Positions 18,550 to 27,070 of a stretch of 38,541 nt of DNA are shown one piece after another. Location of the stretch: positions 1-38,541 of the forward strand of contig CALIGI010000084.1 in the NCBI GenBank assembly GCA_938021205.1. The letters run 5' to 3'. Made by a program: the position numbers and the translations under genes. Position 1 is the first letter of the stretch; each line of letters starts with the position of its first letter. The notes under the pieces were generated by a model, which saw nothing but the letters and a program-made list of their open reading frames with translations, had not been told where the DNA came from and searched no databases. This stretch comes from an uncultured Pseudanabaenaceae cyanobacterium. GTDB lineage: Bacteria > Cyanobacteriota > Cyanobacteriia > PCC-9006 > JAAUQQ01.

Positions 18550-18605
18550 GCTGTAACGCAGCTGCTACAGCTCAAGATAGGGGCATAGGGGTGACATTGA
18601 GCTGT
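18550..18605 (+). repeat. Two overlapping alternative hairpins ahead of the ABC exporter
   Basis: GCTGTA (18550-18555) can pair with TACAGC (18566-18571). The second arm is also part of ACAGCTCAA (18567-18575), which pairs with TTGAGCTGT (18597-18605). The two hairpins cannot form together. They are in the 256-bp gap ahead of the exporter gene. Confidence 0.4.
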
Positions 18606-18791
18606 CCCAAGTAAAACGACACCTTGTCAAGAAGGCTGAATCCGCGAAAAGCTTAACTCAAGACATTTTCAGCAATAGTTCAGGTCATTGTTGCCGTTGA
18701 TACAATGATGACGACCTATTCTGCCTGTGCGCTTGATCAGTAAGATAGAAGCGGCTTTCGAGCCGAGGAAATCTCAGGGGTATAGCTCGCC

Positions 18792-20594
18792 GTGGTGCAG
18801 ATATTTCGTAAGATTAACCGTCTTCTGGATAGTCGCGATCGCCTTGAGTTCCTATTCATTGTGGCCCTCACGCTCATTGGCGCGATCGTTGAAACCATGG
18901 GTGTGGGAATCATTCCCTCCTTTGTTGGACTCCTGGGCAGCTCCAAGGCCGTCCAGGAAGTGGGTGTGGTGGGCTGGGCCTATAACTTCGCGGGCTTTGA
19001 AGACTACCGCACCTTTGTGCAATGGGCCTGTATTGCCCTAATGGGTCTCTACATTGGCAAGAATGGCTATCTGGCTTGGTTGAGCTATCTGCAAACCCAA
19101 TTCATTTATCGTAAGCAGAGCAAAGTCTCCCAACGACTCTTTTCCAGCTACTTACAGCAGCCCTACCCATTCCACCTCCAGCGTAATACGGCGGATCTGC
19201 TGCGCAACATCAATGTGGAGATCCCTAATCTATTCAACGAAGTCATGCGCGATGTGATGATTTTGTTGACAGAATCTTTAATTGCTTTCTGTATTTCCCT
19301 GCTGCTGTTAGCTGCAGAGCCCATTTCTTCTCTCATTGCTGTGGCCCTGTTAGGAGTCGCAATGGTGGTGTTTTATCAGGGCTTTCGACGACGCATTGAA
19401 CTATGGGGCCGTCGCCAGCATCGCCATATTGGTCGAATGATCCAGTGGGTTAACCAGGGTCTTGGAAGTATTAAAGAGACGAAAATCCTTGGACGGGAGC
19501 CTTACTTCTTGGAACGCTATGGCTTCCACGTGGAGCGCTATACCCAAGCTACCCAGCGTATTCAGTTTGTTAATAAGCTACCCCGCCTGTTTATTGAAAC
19601 CCTCGCTGTTGTCTGCCTCCTCCTCGTTCTGGTTGTGGATTTAACCCAGGGACGGCGGCCTCGCTCCTTGCTATTGTTGCTCACGCTGTTTGCGGCGGCA
19701 GCATTCCGACTGATGATGTCTCTCAATCGAATTGTGGCAGCGGTGACCACAATTCGGTTCTACAGTAAGGCCTTGGATGCAGTCCATGACGACATCACAG
19801 CGATTCCAGGAGATGAAAGTTTCTTAGCGAGCCGTGAGGCCTTGCCAGGCTATGTTCCACCTTCCCAGTTTCAACAATCCATCATCTTGGACCAGGTAAG
19901 CTACGTTTATCCAGAATCCAAGAGCCTGTCCCTCAACTCGGTGTCTCTAAAGATTGAGCGGGGTGAAGCCATTGGCCTAGCTGGCTCTTCTGGAGCGGGT
20001 AAAACAACCTTGGTAGATTTACTGTTGGGGTTGCTCCAACCCATGGCAGGCCAAGTATTGGTTGACGGTCAGCCTGTGGAAAAAGATTTATTAGCTTGGC
20101 AACGCCAGGTGGGCTATATTCCCCAGCAGATCTATCTTTCAGATGATACGATTCGCCACAATGTCGCCTTTGGTTTGGCAGATTCTACTATTGATGACAA
20201 TCGGGTTTGGCAGGTCCTACGCCTGGCTCAGTTGGAGGATTTCATTCGAGGGTTACCCATGCGTTTGAACAGTCGCGTGGGAGAGCAGGGGGTGAGAATT
20301 TCTGGAGGCCAGCGACAACGGATTGCCATTGCCCGAGCCCTGTATCACAATCCTGAAGTGGTGGTGATGGATGAAGCCACAGCGGCCTTGGACAATGGTA
20401 CGGAGCGAGAGATTGTGCGGGCGATGGAAAGTTTGATTGGCAAGAAGACGTTAATTGTCATTGCCCATCGTTTAAGTACAATTCGTAACTGCGATCGCAT
20501 CTATTGGATGAAAGAGGGGGCGATCGCGGATGTGGGAACCTATGATGAGCTCCTCACCCGCAATCGCGAATTTCAAGAGATGGTTGGCCAATAA
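18792..20594 (+). CDS. ABC exporter, fused membrane and ATPase domains (PglK/MsbA-like)
   Basis: A 600-residue half-transporter with an N-terminal six-helix membrane domain (about residues 15-330) and a C-terminal ATPase. Walker A is GSSGAGKTT (from Gly398), signature ISGGQRQRIAIARAL (503-517), Walker B VVVMDEA with Asp527/Glu528, and an H-loop in VIAHRLST. The membrane part is closest in style to PglK-type flippases for lipid-linked oligosaccharides. The start is GTG 18792 (two GTG codons in a row). Location inside a glycan cluster supports a lipid-linked sugar substrate. This is a second, structurally different exporter besides the Wzm/Wzt-like pair. Confidence 0.9.
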   Translation: MVQIFRKINRLLDSRDRLEFLFIVALTLIGAIVETMGVGIIPSFVGLLGSSKAVQEVGVVGWAYNFAGFEDYRTFVQWACIALMGLYIGKNGYLAWLSYLQTQFIYRKQSKVSQRLFSSYLQQPYPFHLQRNTADLLRNINVEIPNLFNEVMRDVMILLTESLIAFCISLLLLAAEPISSLIAVALLGVAMVVFYQGFRRRIELWGRRQHRHIGRMIQWVNQGLGSIKETKILGREPYFLERYGFHVERYTQATQRIQFVNKLPRLFIETLAVVCLLLVLVVDLTQGRRPRSLLLLLTLFAAAAFRLMMSLNRIVAAVTTIRFYSKALDAVHDDITAIPGDESFLASREALPGYVPPSQFQQSIILDQVSYVYPESKSLSLNSVSLKIERGEAIGLAGSSGAGKTTLVDLLLGLLQPMAGQVLVDGQPVEKDLLAWQRQVGYIPQQIYLSDDTIRHNVAFGLADSTIDDNRVWQVLRLAQLEDFIRGLPMRLNSRVGEQGVRISGGQRQRIAIARALYHNPEVVVMDEATAALDNGTEREIVRAMESLIGKKTLIVIAHRLSTIRNCDRIYWMKEGAIADVGTYDELLTRNREFQEMVGQ

Positions 20595-20712
20595 AGGATG
20601 CTTGACAGATAGATGATGCATCAGTGTCTTAGCAGGCAATGCCTGAAAGATTAAATTCTCTGAACATTGTCCACCTTACTCATCTCAGCCTAGTTCACGA
20701 CAAGAAGTCATT

Positions 20713-21738
20713 GTGTTTGGATATCTACGATTTTTATTGGCATTGCTGGTTTTGCTATCCCATGTGAACCTGCGCCTCGGTAGAGACTTTAATCCTGGAG
20801 TCTTTGCTGTTGTCATGTTTTATATGTTGGCAGGGTTTGTTTCGGCTCATCTTATTGAGAAAGTCTTCACTGAGAAGCAGCAGCTTTTCGACTTCTATCT
20901 AGATCGAATATTAAGAATCTATCCCCAATATCTATTTGTTGCTTTACTTTCAGTTCTCTTCCTTGCAGTTACAGCCTATGGAGAACCTCAGTATAGATTT
21001 GGGACTGTACTCAATAATATTTTGATCATCCCTCTTAACTACTACGAATCAATAGATAGCTCAATCTTACAGGCTCTACCTTATCCTTATCCTTTGATTC
21101 CGCCTGCTTGGTCCCTAGCCCTGGAGCTACAGGCTTATATCCTACTACCCTTTGCCGCTCGTTCCGTAGTCGCTAGAGCTAGTTTAGGTGTCACTTCATT
21201 CCTTATATTTTTGATGGCAAATTTGGGTGTGATTAACCCAGAAGACTACGGCTATCGGCTTTTAGTCGGTGTACTTTTTGTTTTCCTATTAGGCATTTCG
21301 ATTCATCATTGCTTACGCAGCTCCTCCTACTTACATCGATTTGATTATTTTTTTCCTATCGTAGTGTTAATAACATTGCTAGGTCTTTTTCCTGTCCTCC
21401 TAACCTCACCTGAGATAATATTTGCAAATTTTGTGCGAGAAACTATTCTCGGTGTTCTTCTAGGTATACCTCTGTTGTTTTGTTTAGGAAAAATCAAGGT
21501 CAAACTTCTTGGGAATCGTTTGTTCGGCGATCTGTCTTATGGGATTTTTCTCAGTCACTTCTTGGCCATGTGGTTTCTGAATTCTAATGGCTTAGAACTT
21601 CAGCTAATAGGCTCTGGCCCATATATTGCAATGACTATTAGTCTATCTGTCGGTATCGCTATCTGTGGCGTATTTGGCGTTGAGAGAGCGATGAAGCAAT
21701 ATCGATTTTCGCGAACTCGAAAATCAACTAGCGACTAA
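20713..21738 (+). CDS. Acyltransferase family 3 (OafA/YrhL-like) membrane protein
   Basis: A multi-pass inner-membrane protein of 341 residues that probably O-acetylates the surface glycan. Signs of the family: a conserved His at residue 17 in ALLVLLSHVNL, FYMLAGFVSAHLI, and the Arg-rich FYLDRILRIYPQY (Arg65, Arg68), followed by about ten hydrophobic helices. PAWSLALELQAYILLPF matches the WSLxxE block of the family. The start is a GTG with a poor ribosome site. Base composition is visibly more AT-rich than upstream genes, and GCGATCGC is absent here. Confidence 0.88.
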   Translation: MFGYLRFLLALLVLLSHVNLRLGRDFNPGVFAVVMFYMLAGFVSAHLIEKVFTEKQQLFDFYLDRILRIYPQYLFVALLSVLFLAVTAYGEPQYRFGTVLNNILIIPLNYYESIDSSILQALPYPYPLIPPAWSLALELQAYILLPFAARSVVARASLGVTSFLIFLMANLGVINPEDYGYRLLVGVLFVFLLGISIHHCLRSSSYLHRFDYFFPIVVLITLLGLFPVLLTSPEIIFANFVRETILGVLLGIPLLFCLGKIKVKLLGNRLFGDLSYGIFLSHFLAMWFLNSNGLELQLIGSGPYIAMTISLSVGIAICGVFGVERAMKQYRFSRTRKSTSD

Positions 21739-22199
21739 CCAAATAATTCGATTCACATTGTAAAGAATAGGACTTAAATTAGGCCTGCTCCCTCGTCTTC
21801 AGCAAGCTCAGGTACCGCAAGGAAGATTTGAAAGGGGATCGACCTGTTTGGCTTGCTTCGGCTCGAATCCTCCCAACCACCTGAAGAGGGCGGAGCTAAT
21901 TAGCTCACGGGATTAATAGATCCTTGTTCCTAAGCGCTATAATGGCGCTGCCCAATTCTTGTCTATTGGATGAAACCTGGTGGAGTCGTTGCATTGCTCA
22001 ACTCCACAATCAAAGGCAATAGATCTCTTGCATAAATCCTGCCCCTCTCCCTCTCCCTCAATCCATCTCCCAAGCTTGGTAGAGGAACTGCGAGGCTCAC
22101 CTTCCCTCAGGTTTGGGGGCAAGGCTCGGGGGATGGGAGCGGATTTTCATTCGTGCAAGAGGTCTAATACTCCTATCTACGGTTAATGATTCAAACTCA
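21739..22199. other. 461-bp gap with nested inverted repeats
   Basis: No gene is supported. It contains a 14-bp palindrome GAGCTAATTAGCTC (21893-21906) and a TATAAT at 21938-21943 flanked by AGCGC / GCGCT. It also has nested inverted repeats at 21962-22023 and a pyrimidine-rich CCCTCTCCCTC stretch leading into the palindrome CCAAGCTTGG (22070-22079). The last part resembles degenerate dispersed repeats common between cyanobacterial genes. It may be the 5' leader of the following GT4 gene. Confidence 0.45.
21962..22023. repeat. Nested inverted repeats forming a two-stem structure
   Basis: Outer arms TCTATTG (21962-21968) and CAATAGA (22017-22023); inner arms GTGGAGT (21980-21986) and ACTCCAC (22001-22007). 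The spacers between outer and inner stems are 11 and 9 bases. It could fold as a long hairpin with an internal loop. Confidence 0.5.
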
Positions 22200-23267
22200 A
22201 TGTTGATTAACCTTTCCATGTTGATGGAGCGACCGACGGGAATTAGCACCTATGCTCTCAACGTAGTGCCTCATTTGGCTGAAATAGAGCCAACATTACT
22301 CATTGCTCAGCCTCAGCATTTCCCAAACTTTTGTACCCAATCTATTCCAGATAATTTAACACCAGAGCAGGGATCCATGGGCCATGCCCGTCGCCTTTGG
22401 TGGACTCAGATGGAGCTACCGCACTATTGCAAGTCTCATCAGTCCTCACTACTTTTTTCACCTGTTCCAGAGATGCCCCTGTGGCGAGGTTGTCGCACAG
22501 TCGTCATGGTCCATGATTTTATTCCCTTACGGTTCCCCCGGTGGCGATCGCCTCTCACCAATTACTTCCGCTTCATCGTTCCCCAAGTGTTGGACCAGGC
22601 CGTTCACGTTATTTGTAACTCCCAGTCCACAGCGGATGATGTAATTCGCTTTGGCAATGTTCCAGCAACCAAAGTGACGCCGATTCCTTTAGCCTATGAT
22701 GCTGAACATTTCAAACCGCTAGATCTTCTGCGTCAAAATTATTTCCTATACTTAGGTCGCCATGATCCCTATAAAGGAATTGGCCAAGCGATCGCAGCCT
22801 TTGCCCAACTGCCCCGCTCCAGTGACAGTGAGTTGTGGATTGCAGGCAGTGCTGATCCCCGCTTTACTCCCCAGCTCCAAGCTCAAGCTCAAGCCTTAGG
22901 CATCATGGATCGAGTCAAATTCTTAGGCTATGTCGCCTATCGTGATTTACCTAAGCTGATCAACCAAGCATTTGCCTTTCTCTTTCCCAGCCAGTGGGAA
23001 GGCTTTGGATTGCCGGTCCTGGAAGCTATGGCCTGCGGAACCCCAGTGATTACATCTAGTGCTGGTGCCATTCCAGAGGTCTGCGGTCATGCTGCTTTGT
23101 GCCTCCCACCTAACGACACTACAGCACTGACAGCCGCTATGACAGAACTACTGGCCAATGGCAAGCTCCAAAGACAATTGTCATTAGAGGGACTAGCGCA
23201 AGCCCAAAAGTTTAGCTGGACTACAACAGCTCGGCAGACCCTTGCTCAACTTCGTCTCTATCTCTAG
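22200..23267 (+). CDS. GT4 family glycosyltransferase
   Basis: A GT-B glycosyltransferase of 355 residues. N-terminal MLINLSMLMERPTGISTYALNV contains the Gly-rich acceptor loop. FLYLGRHDPYKGIGQAIAAF starts the donor-binding half, and the E-x7-E motif is Glu267/Glu275 in EGFGLPVLE. The frame is open upstream to 22113, but ATG 22200 is chosen since relatives start at this MLINLS-like sequence; no clear ribosome site is seen at either. It has two GCGATCGC sites, unlike the genes on both sides, which have none. A mannosyltransferase-like donor use is plausible but not shown. Confidence 0.9.
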   Translation: MLINLSMLMERPTGISTYALNVVPHLAEIEPTLLIAQPQHFPNFCTQSIPDNLTPEQGSMGHARRLWWTQMELPHYCKSHQSSLLFSPVPEMPLWRGCRTVVMVHDFIPLRFPRWRSPLTNYFRFIVPQVLDQAVHVICNSQSTADDVIRFGNVPATKVTPIPLAYDAEHFKPLDLLRQNYFLYLGRHDPYKGIGQAIAAFAQLPRSSDSELWIAGSADPRFTPQLQAQAQALGIMDRVKFLGYVAYRDLPKLINQAFAFLFPSQWEGFGLPVLEAMACGTPVITSSAGAIPEVCGHAALCLPPNDTTALTAAMTELLANGKLQRQLSLEGLAQAQKFSWTTTARQTLAQLRLYL

Positions 23268-23643
23268 AAGTCAAATCATCCACTCGTGAGGAAATGAAGC
23301 ACAAGCTTCTGAATGATGTGCATGCAACTTTTGGTAAGACCTGTAGCTTCTTCACCTCAACTCTGAAAAACGCCATTAGGAATCTTAAATCGCTAAAATT
23401 CTTGGTGTTTCGTTCAGGTTCTGTCTCAGGGGGATCTCGTCTTAAACCTCAAAAGCCTTGCCCTAAGAGGGGCACAGAAGTTCATTGGATGGAAGTCGAG
23501 TAAGGATGATGTGCTCTCATCCTTACTCGAAGGCTCTTGCCTGTCATAATAGATGTCTGAAGCCCTTCTCATTACAGAATTCTTAGCTTCTTTAGGCAGG
23601 GAGACGTGCTCCTATGCCGTAGTCCCAACGTCTCAAACTTTCT
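23268..23643. other. 376-bp gap with strong hairpin
   Basis: A 69-codon frame at 23294-23503 follows GAGGAA but its product resembles no family I know; I do not call it a gene. Its stop codon lies inside a 14-bp perfect hairpin (23496-23530). The rest shows nothing notable. Confidence 0.45.
23496..23530. repeat. 14-bp perfect hairpin, 7-nt loop
   Basis: TCGAGTAAGGATGA (23496-23509), loop TGTGCTC, TCATCCTTACTCGA (23517-23530). There is no T tract on either side, so it is not a standard intrinsic terminator. It lies between a GT4 gene and a methyltransferase gene. Confidence 0.7.
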
Positions 23644-24234
23644 ATGTGTTCAGCTCAACGGCCATCCAATACTCCACGAGAGCCCCTTTTAGAACCACTG
23701 CTCAGGCAGTTCCGTTTGAAGCGCGTGATTGAGCATATTCCTACTCAAGCAAAGCTTTTGGACATCGGGTGTGGGACGACAGCAGCCTTTCTCAAGGCGA
23801 TTGCTTCACGCCTTGAGCAAGGAGTGGGCGTAGACTTCAAGGTTTCACCAATAGAATCGGGTAACTTAAAAACCTACCAAGTGAGATTGGATGAGAAACT
23901 ACCCTTCGATGATGATGCTTTTGATGTCGTTACACTCTTAGCTGTCTTGGAGCATATTGAGTATGAACAGGAGATCCTTCAAGAGATAGAACGTGTTCTT
24001 AAGCCTGGTGGTAAGGTAATACTCACCGTCCCATCAGTTTGGGCGAAGCCAGTGTTGGAGTTTCTAGCCTATCGCTTACGAGTGGTGAGTGAAGCAGAAA
24101 TTCGAGATCACAAACGTTATTACAACCGCAAACTTCTGGATCGAGCCTTAGTTGAAAGAGCTGGTTTTAAAGGCTTTCGTCACCAGTACTTCCAACTTTG
24201 GATGAACAATTTCTGTATTGCGACAAAGGCATGA
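23644..24234 (+). CDS. Class I SAM-dependent methyltransferase
   Basis: A 196-residue methyltransferase of the Methyltransf_11/25 type. The SAM-binding loop is LLDIGCGTTAAFL (Asp40-Gly44), followed by GVGVDFK, the mid-strand LPFDDDAFDVVTLLAVLEHIE, and RVLKPGGKVILTVPS. The substrate is unknown; position next to a Dpm1-like glycosyltransferase and a GT-C enzyme suggests a glycan or lipid-carrier related acceptor. The ATG at 23644 has no strong ribosome site. It is more AT-rich than the cluster's first half. Confidence 0.87.
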   Translation: MCSAQRPSNTPREPLLEPLLRQFRLKRVIEHIPTQAKLLDIGCGTTAAFLKAIASRLEQGVGVDFKVSPIESGNLKTYQVRLDEKLPFDDDAFDVVTLLAVLEHIEYEQEILQEIERVLKPGGKVILTVPSVWAKPVLEFLAYRLRVVSEAEIRDHKRYYNRKLLDRALVERAGFKGFRHQYFQLWMNNFCIATKA

Positions 24235-24298
24235 TAAGACATCCAATGTAGCTTGAGCTGCATGCGCTGTGTTGTGTTGAATTTGAGCTGGAATTACC

Positions 24299-25057
24299 AT
24301 GAAATTATCAGTTATTATCCCTTGTTATAACGAGGTCGAGACACTCTCAAAGGTGATTGAGGCTGTTCGTCAATCACCTGTACAGAGTATTGAGATCATC
24401 GTAGTAGACGACTACTCAACAGATGGGACAAGGGAACTCCTACAATCGAGCCTGAGTAGCAGTGTAGATCAGATACTATTTCATAATCGGAATCAAGGTA
24501 AAGGCGCTGCACTTCGAACTGGCTTTGCTGCTGCTACGGGGGAGATCATCATTGTTCAAGATGCTGATTTGGAATATGACCCTCAGGAATTTCCCCTCGT
24601 TATAGACCCAATCCTGGAGGGAAAGGCAGATGTGGTTTATGGGTCACGGTTTATGGGAGGAAAGCCCCACCGAGTTGTATACTACTGGCACATGTTGGGA
24701 AACCGGTTTTTGACAATGTTGTCCAATATGATGACAAACATCAATTTGACTGACATGGAAACCTGCTATAAGGCATTTCGAAGAGAAGTCATTCAGTCAG
24801 TCAAGATTGAAGAGAATCGTTTTGGTTTCGAGCCGGAAATCACAGCTAAAATTGCGAAGTTGCAATGTCGAATTTATGAAGTCGGTATTTCCTATTACGG
24901 TAGAACCTATGCCGAAGGGAAAAAAATTGGTTGGAGAGATGGCGTGAGAGCTGTTTTTTGCATTTTAAAATACAGTCTTTTCTCAAAAACAGTCAGCCCT
25001 CTATCCACAAAAACTATTCAAGAAAAAACATTTGTTTCAGCGGAGATGAAAAGGTAG
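24299..25057 (+). CDS. Dolichol/polyprenyl-phosphate mannosyltransferase-like GT2
   Basis: A GT-A enzyme of 252 residues that would load a sugar from a nucleotide onto polyprenyl phosphate at the inner membrane face. Motifs are [28 protein letters not shown] (Asp37-Thr44), [12 protein letters not shown] and the metal-binding DAD at 88-90 in [18 protein letters not shown] follows. There are no C-terminal membrane helices, so it is the short Dpm1 type. Its stop codon directly abuts the next start (TAGATG), implying coupled translation with the GT-C gene that could use its product. Confidence 0.92.
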   Translation: MKLSVIIPCYNEVETLSKVIEAVRQSPVQSIEIIVVDDYSTDGTRELLQSSLSSSVDQILFHNRNQGKGAALRTGFAAATGEIIIVQDADLEYDPQEFPLVIDPILEGKADVVYGSRFMGGKPHRVVYYWHMLGNRFLTMLSNMMTNINLTDMETCYKAFRREVIQSVKIEENRFGFEPEITAKIAKLQCRIYEVGISYYGRTYAEGKKIGWRDGVRAVFCILKYSLFSKTVSPLSTKTIQEKTFVSAEMKR

Positions 25058-26683
25058 ATGCTGAGATCTTCTGAGAAGCCACTGTCTCGGTGGGCACGGA
25101 AAATATACCCATTGGCACTGGTTTTAGTCGTCTTAGTTTCTGTGAGACTTTATTGTGCCTGGTTCACGCCTTTCTTCAGCTCAGACAATGCTGTTCATGT
25201 CTTAATGGCCCAGCACTTCAGCTTTCCCGAAGATTTTTATTATTGGGGACAAGATCGCAGAGGTAGTTTCGAACCAGCCTTGGTTTTTCTGCTATTGAAA
25301 GGATTTGCGAGTCTCGGGATAGCTGCATCTCCTCTTTTTCTATTGTCTGTTGTTCAATATTCACTGATCGTAATCGCATTTTTCTGCCTCAGTCATTTCC
25401 TACGCAACCGTCTTTCTAAGTTCATTTTCTCCCTGTTATGGTTCTTGCCACCGATGTGGTTTCAAGACATGTTACTGCTCGCGCATCCCTACTATGCTCA
25501 GTGTGCTTTTTTGGGTTTGGGGTTGCGGGGAATTCACACGTTAGAAATAGAGGCTGCATCTACATCGAAGGTCAAAGAAACAAGTTCTGTGAGATCGCTA
25601 GGCTTAATTACCCTGGTAGTCGTTTCTCTTTTCTGTGCGCTTTGGATATCAGAACTCAGTGCTTTTGTCTTGATTGGTCTATGCGGACATTTGGGTTTCC
25701 TTTATTTCTCTTCAAAACAAGATAGTGCTGATTTGAATGAGAAACAACCAACCTACTTTTTAAGGAACATTCGAGATGGCAAAAACTGGACGAATTTTGT
25801 AGCAATTGCATTTTTGACCGCTACTTGCGCTTCATTCTTGGCTTATATGAAACGCAATGCATCCCTTAAGATCATTGGCTATTCGACAGATTTGTTTGCC
25901 AATGGAGATGGGATCGCAGCAAATATAACGCGTATTGCTGAGCGTCTTTGGCCTATTGTTACTTTTCAAAGTAGCAACTTCTTTCTTAGCTTTTCGTTGC
26001 TGGGACTGATTCTATTTTTGCTCTTTTCAATAATGAAGTTTGCCTGGCAGACTGAGCCTAGGAGTAACTGGCTAAGAGCGCTCTCTAGTTGGAAAACATT
26101 CTTTTTAGGATGCTCATGCTTCCTCTTCATCTTCTTGATTTTCTCAAATTGGGTCTATTTGAATGCGACGGTTTCCCGTTATTTCACGCTGCCCTTCATG
26201 TTGGGGTCCCTTGCCCTTTTGATGGAATTAGAAGATTCGCCCCGAGCTTATGCTAAGCGTGCATCATACTTCTTATTAGCACTTGCCTTTTCCTCTGCTC
26301 TGAGCCTTCCAACTCACTTGGGGTCGCTTGATGCTGCAACTCCGATAAGAGAGACATTAGAGGACTTTCGTGACCTTGAAAATAGTTCTTTTATTGGAGA
26401 CTATTGGGCTTCATATGTGATTTGTAGTGTGGCCCCTGATGTTTTGTCTTGTACACCGCATGACAAGTCTGCAGTTCGCTGCCGCGACTGTGTGGAAGAT
26501 GTTTTGTCTGAGGATAGATCTCAGATTTATTTGGTTCAAAATGCTTGGCTTGATGATTTCCCGGCTGAGGCATTCCAGTTTAATCGAAGATTAGTTCTTT
26601 CTGGGCCGCCTCGCGAAATTGGAGGGTATGTTTTTGCACCCTATAGTATAGATGTCTTGGTTGATGATGCTGGGACTCCTTAG
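25058..26683 (+). CDS. GT-C fold membrane glycosyltransferase (GT39/ArnT-like)
   Basis: A polytopic membrane protein of 541 residues with about ten hydrophobic segments, followed by a soluble C-terminal part (about 430-541). The first external loop has FFSSDNAVHVLMAQHF with Asp43, the place of the catalytic acidic residue in GT-C enzymes that use polyprenyl-phosphate sugars. Overall identity to named enzymes cannot be judged by eye. The donor is probably made by the upstream Dpm1-like gene. The C-terminal part has several Cys (VICSVAPDVLSC, VRCRDCVED), which might form disulfides outside the membrane. No gap separates it from either neighbour. Confidence 0.8.
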   Translation: MLRSSEKPLSRWARKIYPLALVLVVLVSVRLYCAWFTPFFSSDNAVHVLMAQHFSFPEDFYYWGQDRRGSFEPALVFLLLKGFASLGIAASPLFLLSVVQYSLIVIAFFCLSHFLRNRLSKFIFSLLWFLPPMWFQDMLLLAHPYYAQCAFLGLGLRGIHTLEIEAASTSKVKETSSVRSLGLITLVVVSLFCALWISELSAFVLIGLCGHLGFLYFSSKQDSADLNEKQPTYFLRNIRDGKNWTNFVAIAFLTATCASFLAYMKRNASLKIIGYSTDLFANGDGIAANITRIAERLWPIVTFQSSNFFLSFSLLGLILFLLFSIMKFAWQTEPRSNWLRALSSWKTFFLGCSCFLFIFLIFSNWVYLNATVSRYFTLPFMLGSLALLMELEDSPRAYAKRASYFLLALAFSSALSLPTHLGSLDAATPIRETLEDFRDLENSSFIGDYWASYVICSVAPDVLSCTPHDKSAVRCRDCVEDVLSEDRSQIYLVQNAWLDDFPAEAFQFNRRLVLSGPPREIGGYVFAPYSIDVLVDDAGTP

Positions 26684-27052
26684 ATGAAGCCTGTTGAATT
26701 ATTGTTGTTGTTGTTTTCGGTGTTGAGTAGTGTGGGAGGGCAGCTATTCTTAAAGCTAGGGGCTGATAAGCTAGCCTCTCTCTTGCAAGAAACCTCTCAA
26801 GGTACCTTGGGGACAGCCCTGAGAATCCCAGAATTACTGATAGGTTTGGGCTGCTATGCTTTGGGCGCTGTGGCATATATTTTGCTGCTGGCACGGGTAC
26901 CTTTGAGCATTGCAGGACCATCGGTGTCGCTGGTCTATGTTTTTTCGGTTTTGTTGGGCTATTTTGTGTTCCGTGAAACGATACCTATCGGGCGAGTTAT
27001 GGGGTTGGGGTTGATTATGGCTGGCGTTGTTTTGGTGATTTCCCAGAAGTAG
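26684..27052 (+). CDS. Small EamA/EmrE-like membrane protein (ArnE-like flippase candidate)
   Basis: A 122-residue protein with four hydrophobic helices, starting PVELLLLLFSVLSSVGGQLFLKLGADKL and with LLARVPLSIAGPSVSLVYVFSVLLGYFVFRE, typical of the EamA/SMR superfamily. Together with a Dpm1-like GT2 and a GT-C enzyme this repeats the logic of arnC-arnT-arnE/F: load, flip and transfer a sugar. Only one small subunit is present, so it may act as a homodimer. The stop of the GT-C gene abuts its ATG (TAGATG). It ends 18 bp from the end of the convergent histidine kinase gene. Confidence 0.85.
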   Translation: MKPVELLLLLFSVLSSVGGQLFLKLGADKLASLLQETSQGTLGTALRIPELLIGLGCYALGAVAYILLLARVPLSIAGPSVSLVYVFSVLLGYFVFRETIPIGRVMGLGLIMAGVVLVISQK

Positions 27053-27070
27053 TATGGCTGGCTGAAGAAT

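Noticed and set aside
22021..22060. Insertion sequence end near CTTGCATAAATCCTG
   Set aside because: It faintly recalls terminal repeats of some transposons, but no matching second end, target duplication or transposase remnant was found.
21937..22122. 61-codon minus-strand frame in the repeat-rich gap
   Set aside because: It reads through the pyrimidine-rich repeat region and looks like translated repeat DNA.
23294..23503. 69-codon frame after GAGGAA
   Set aside because: The product is unlike any family I know and ends inside a hairpin; a ribosome-like site alone is not enough.
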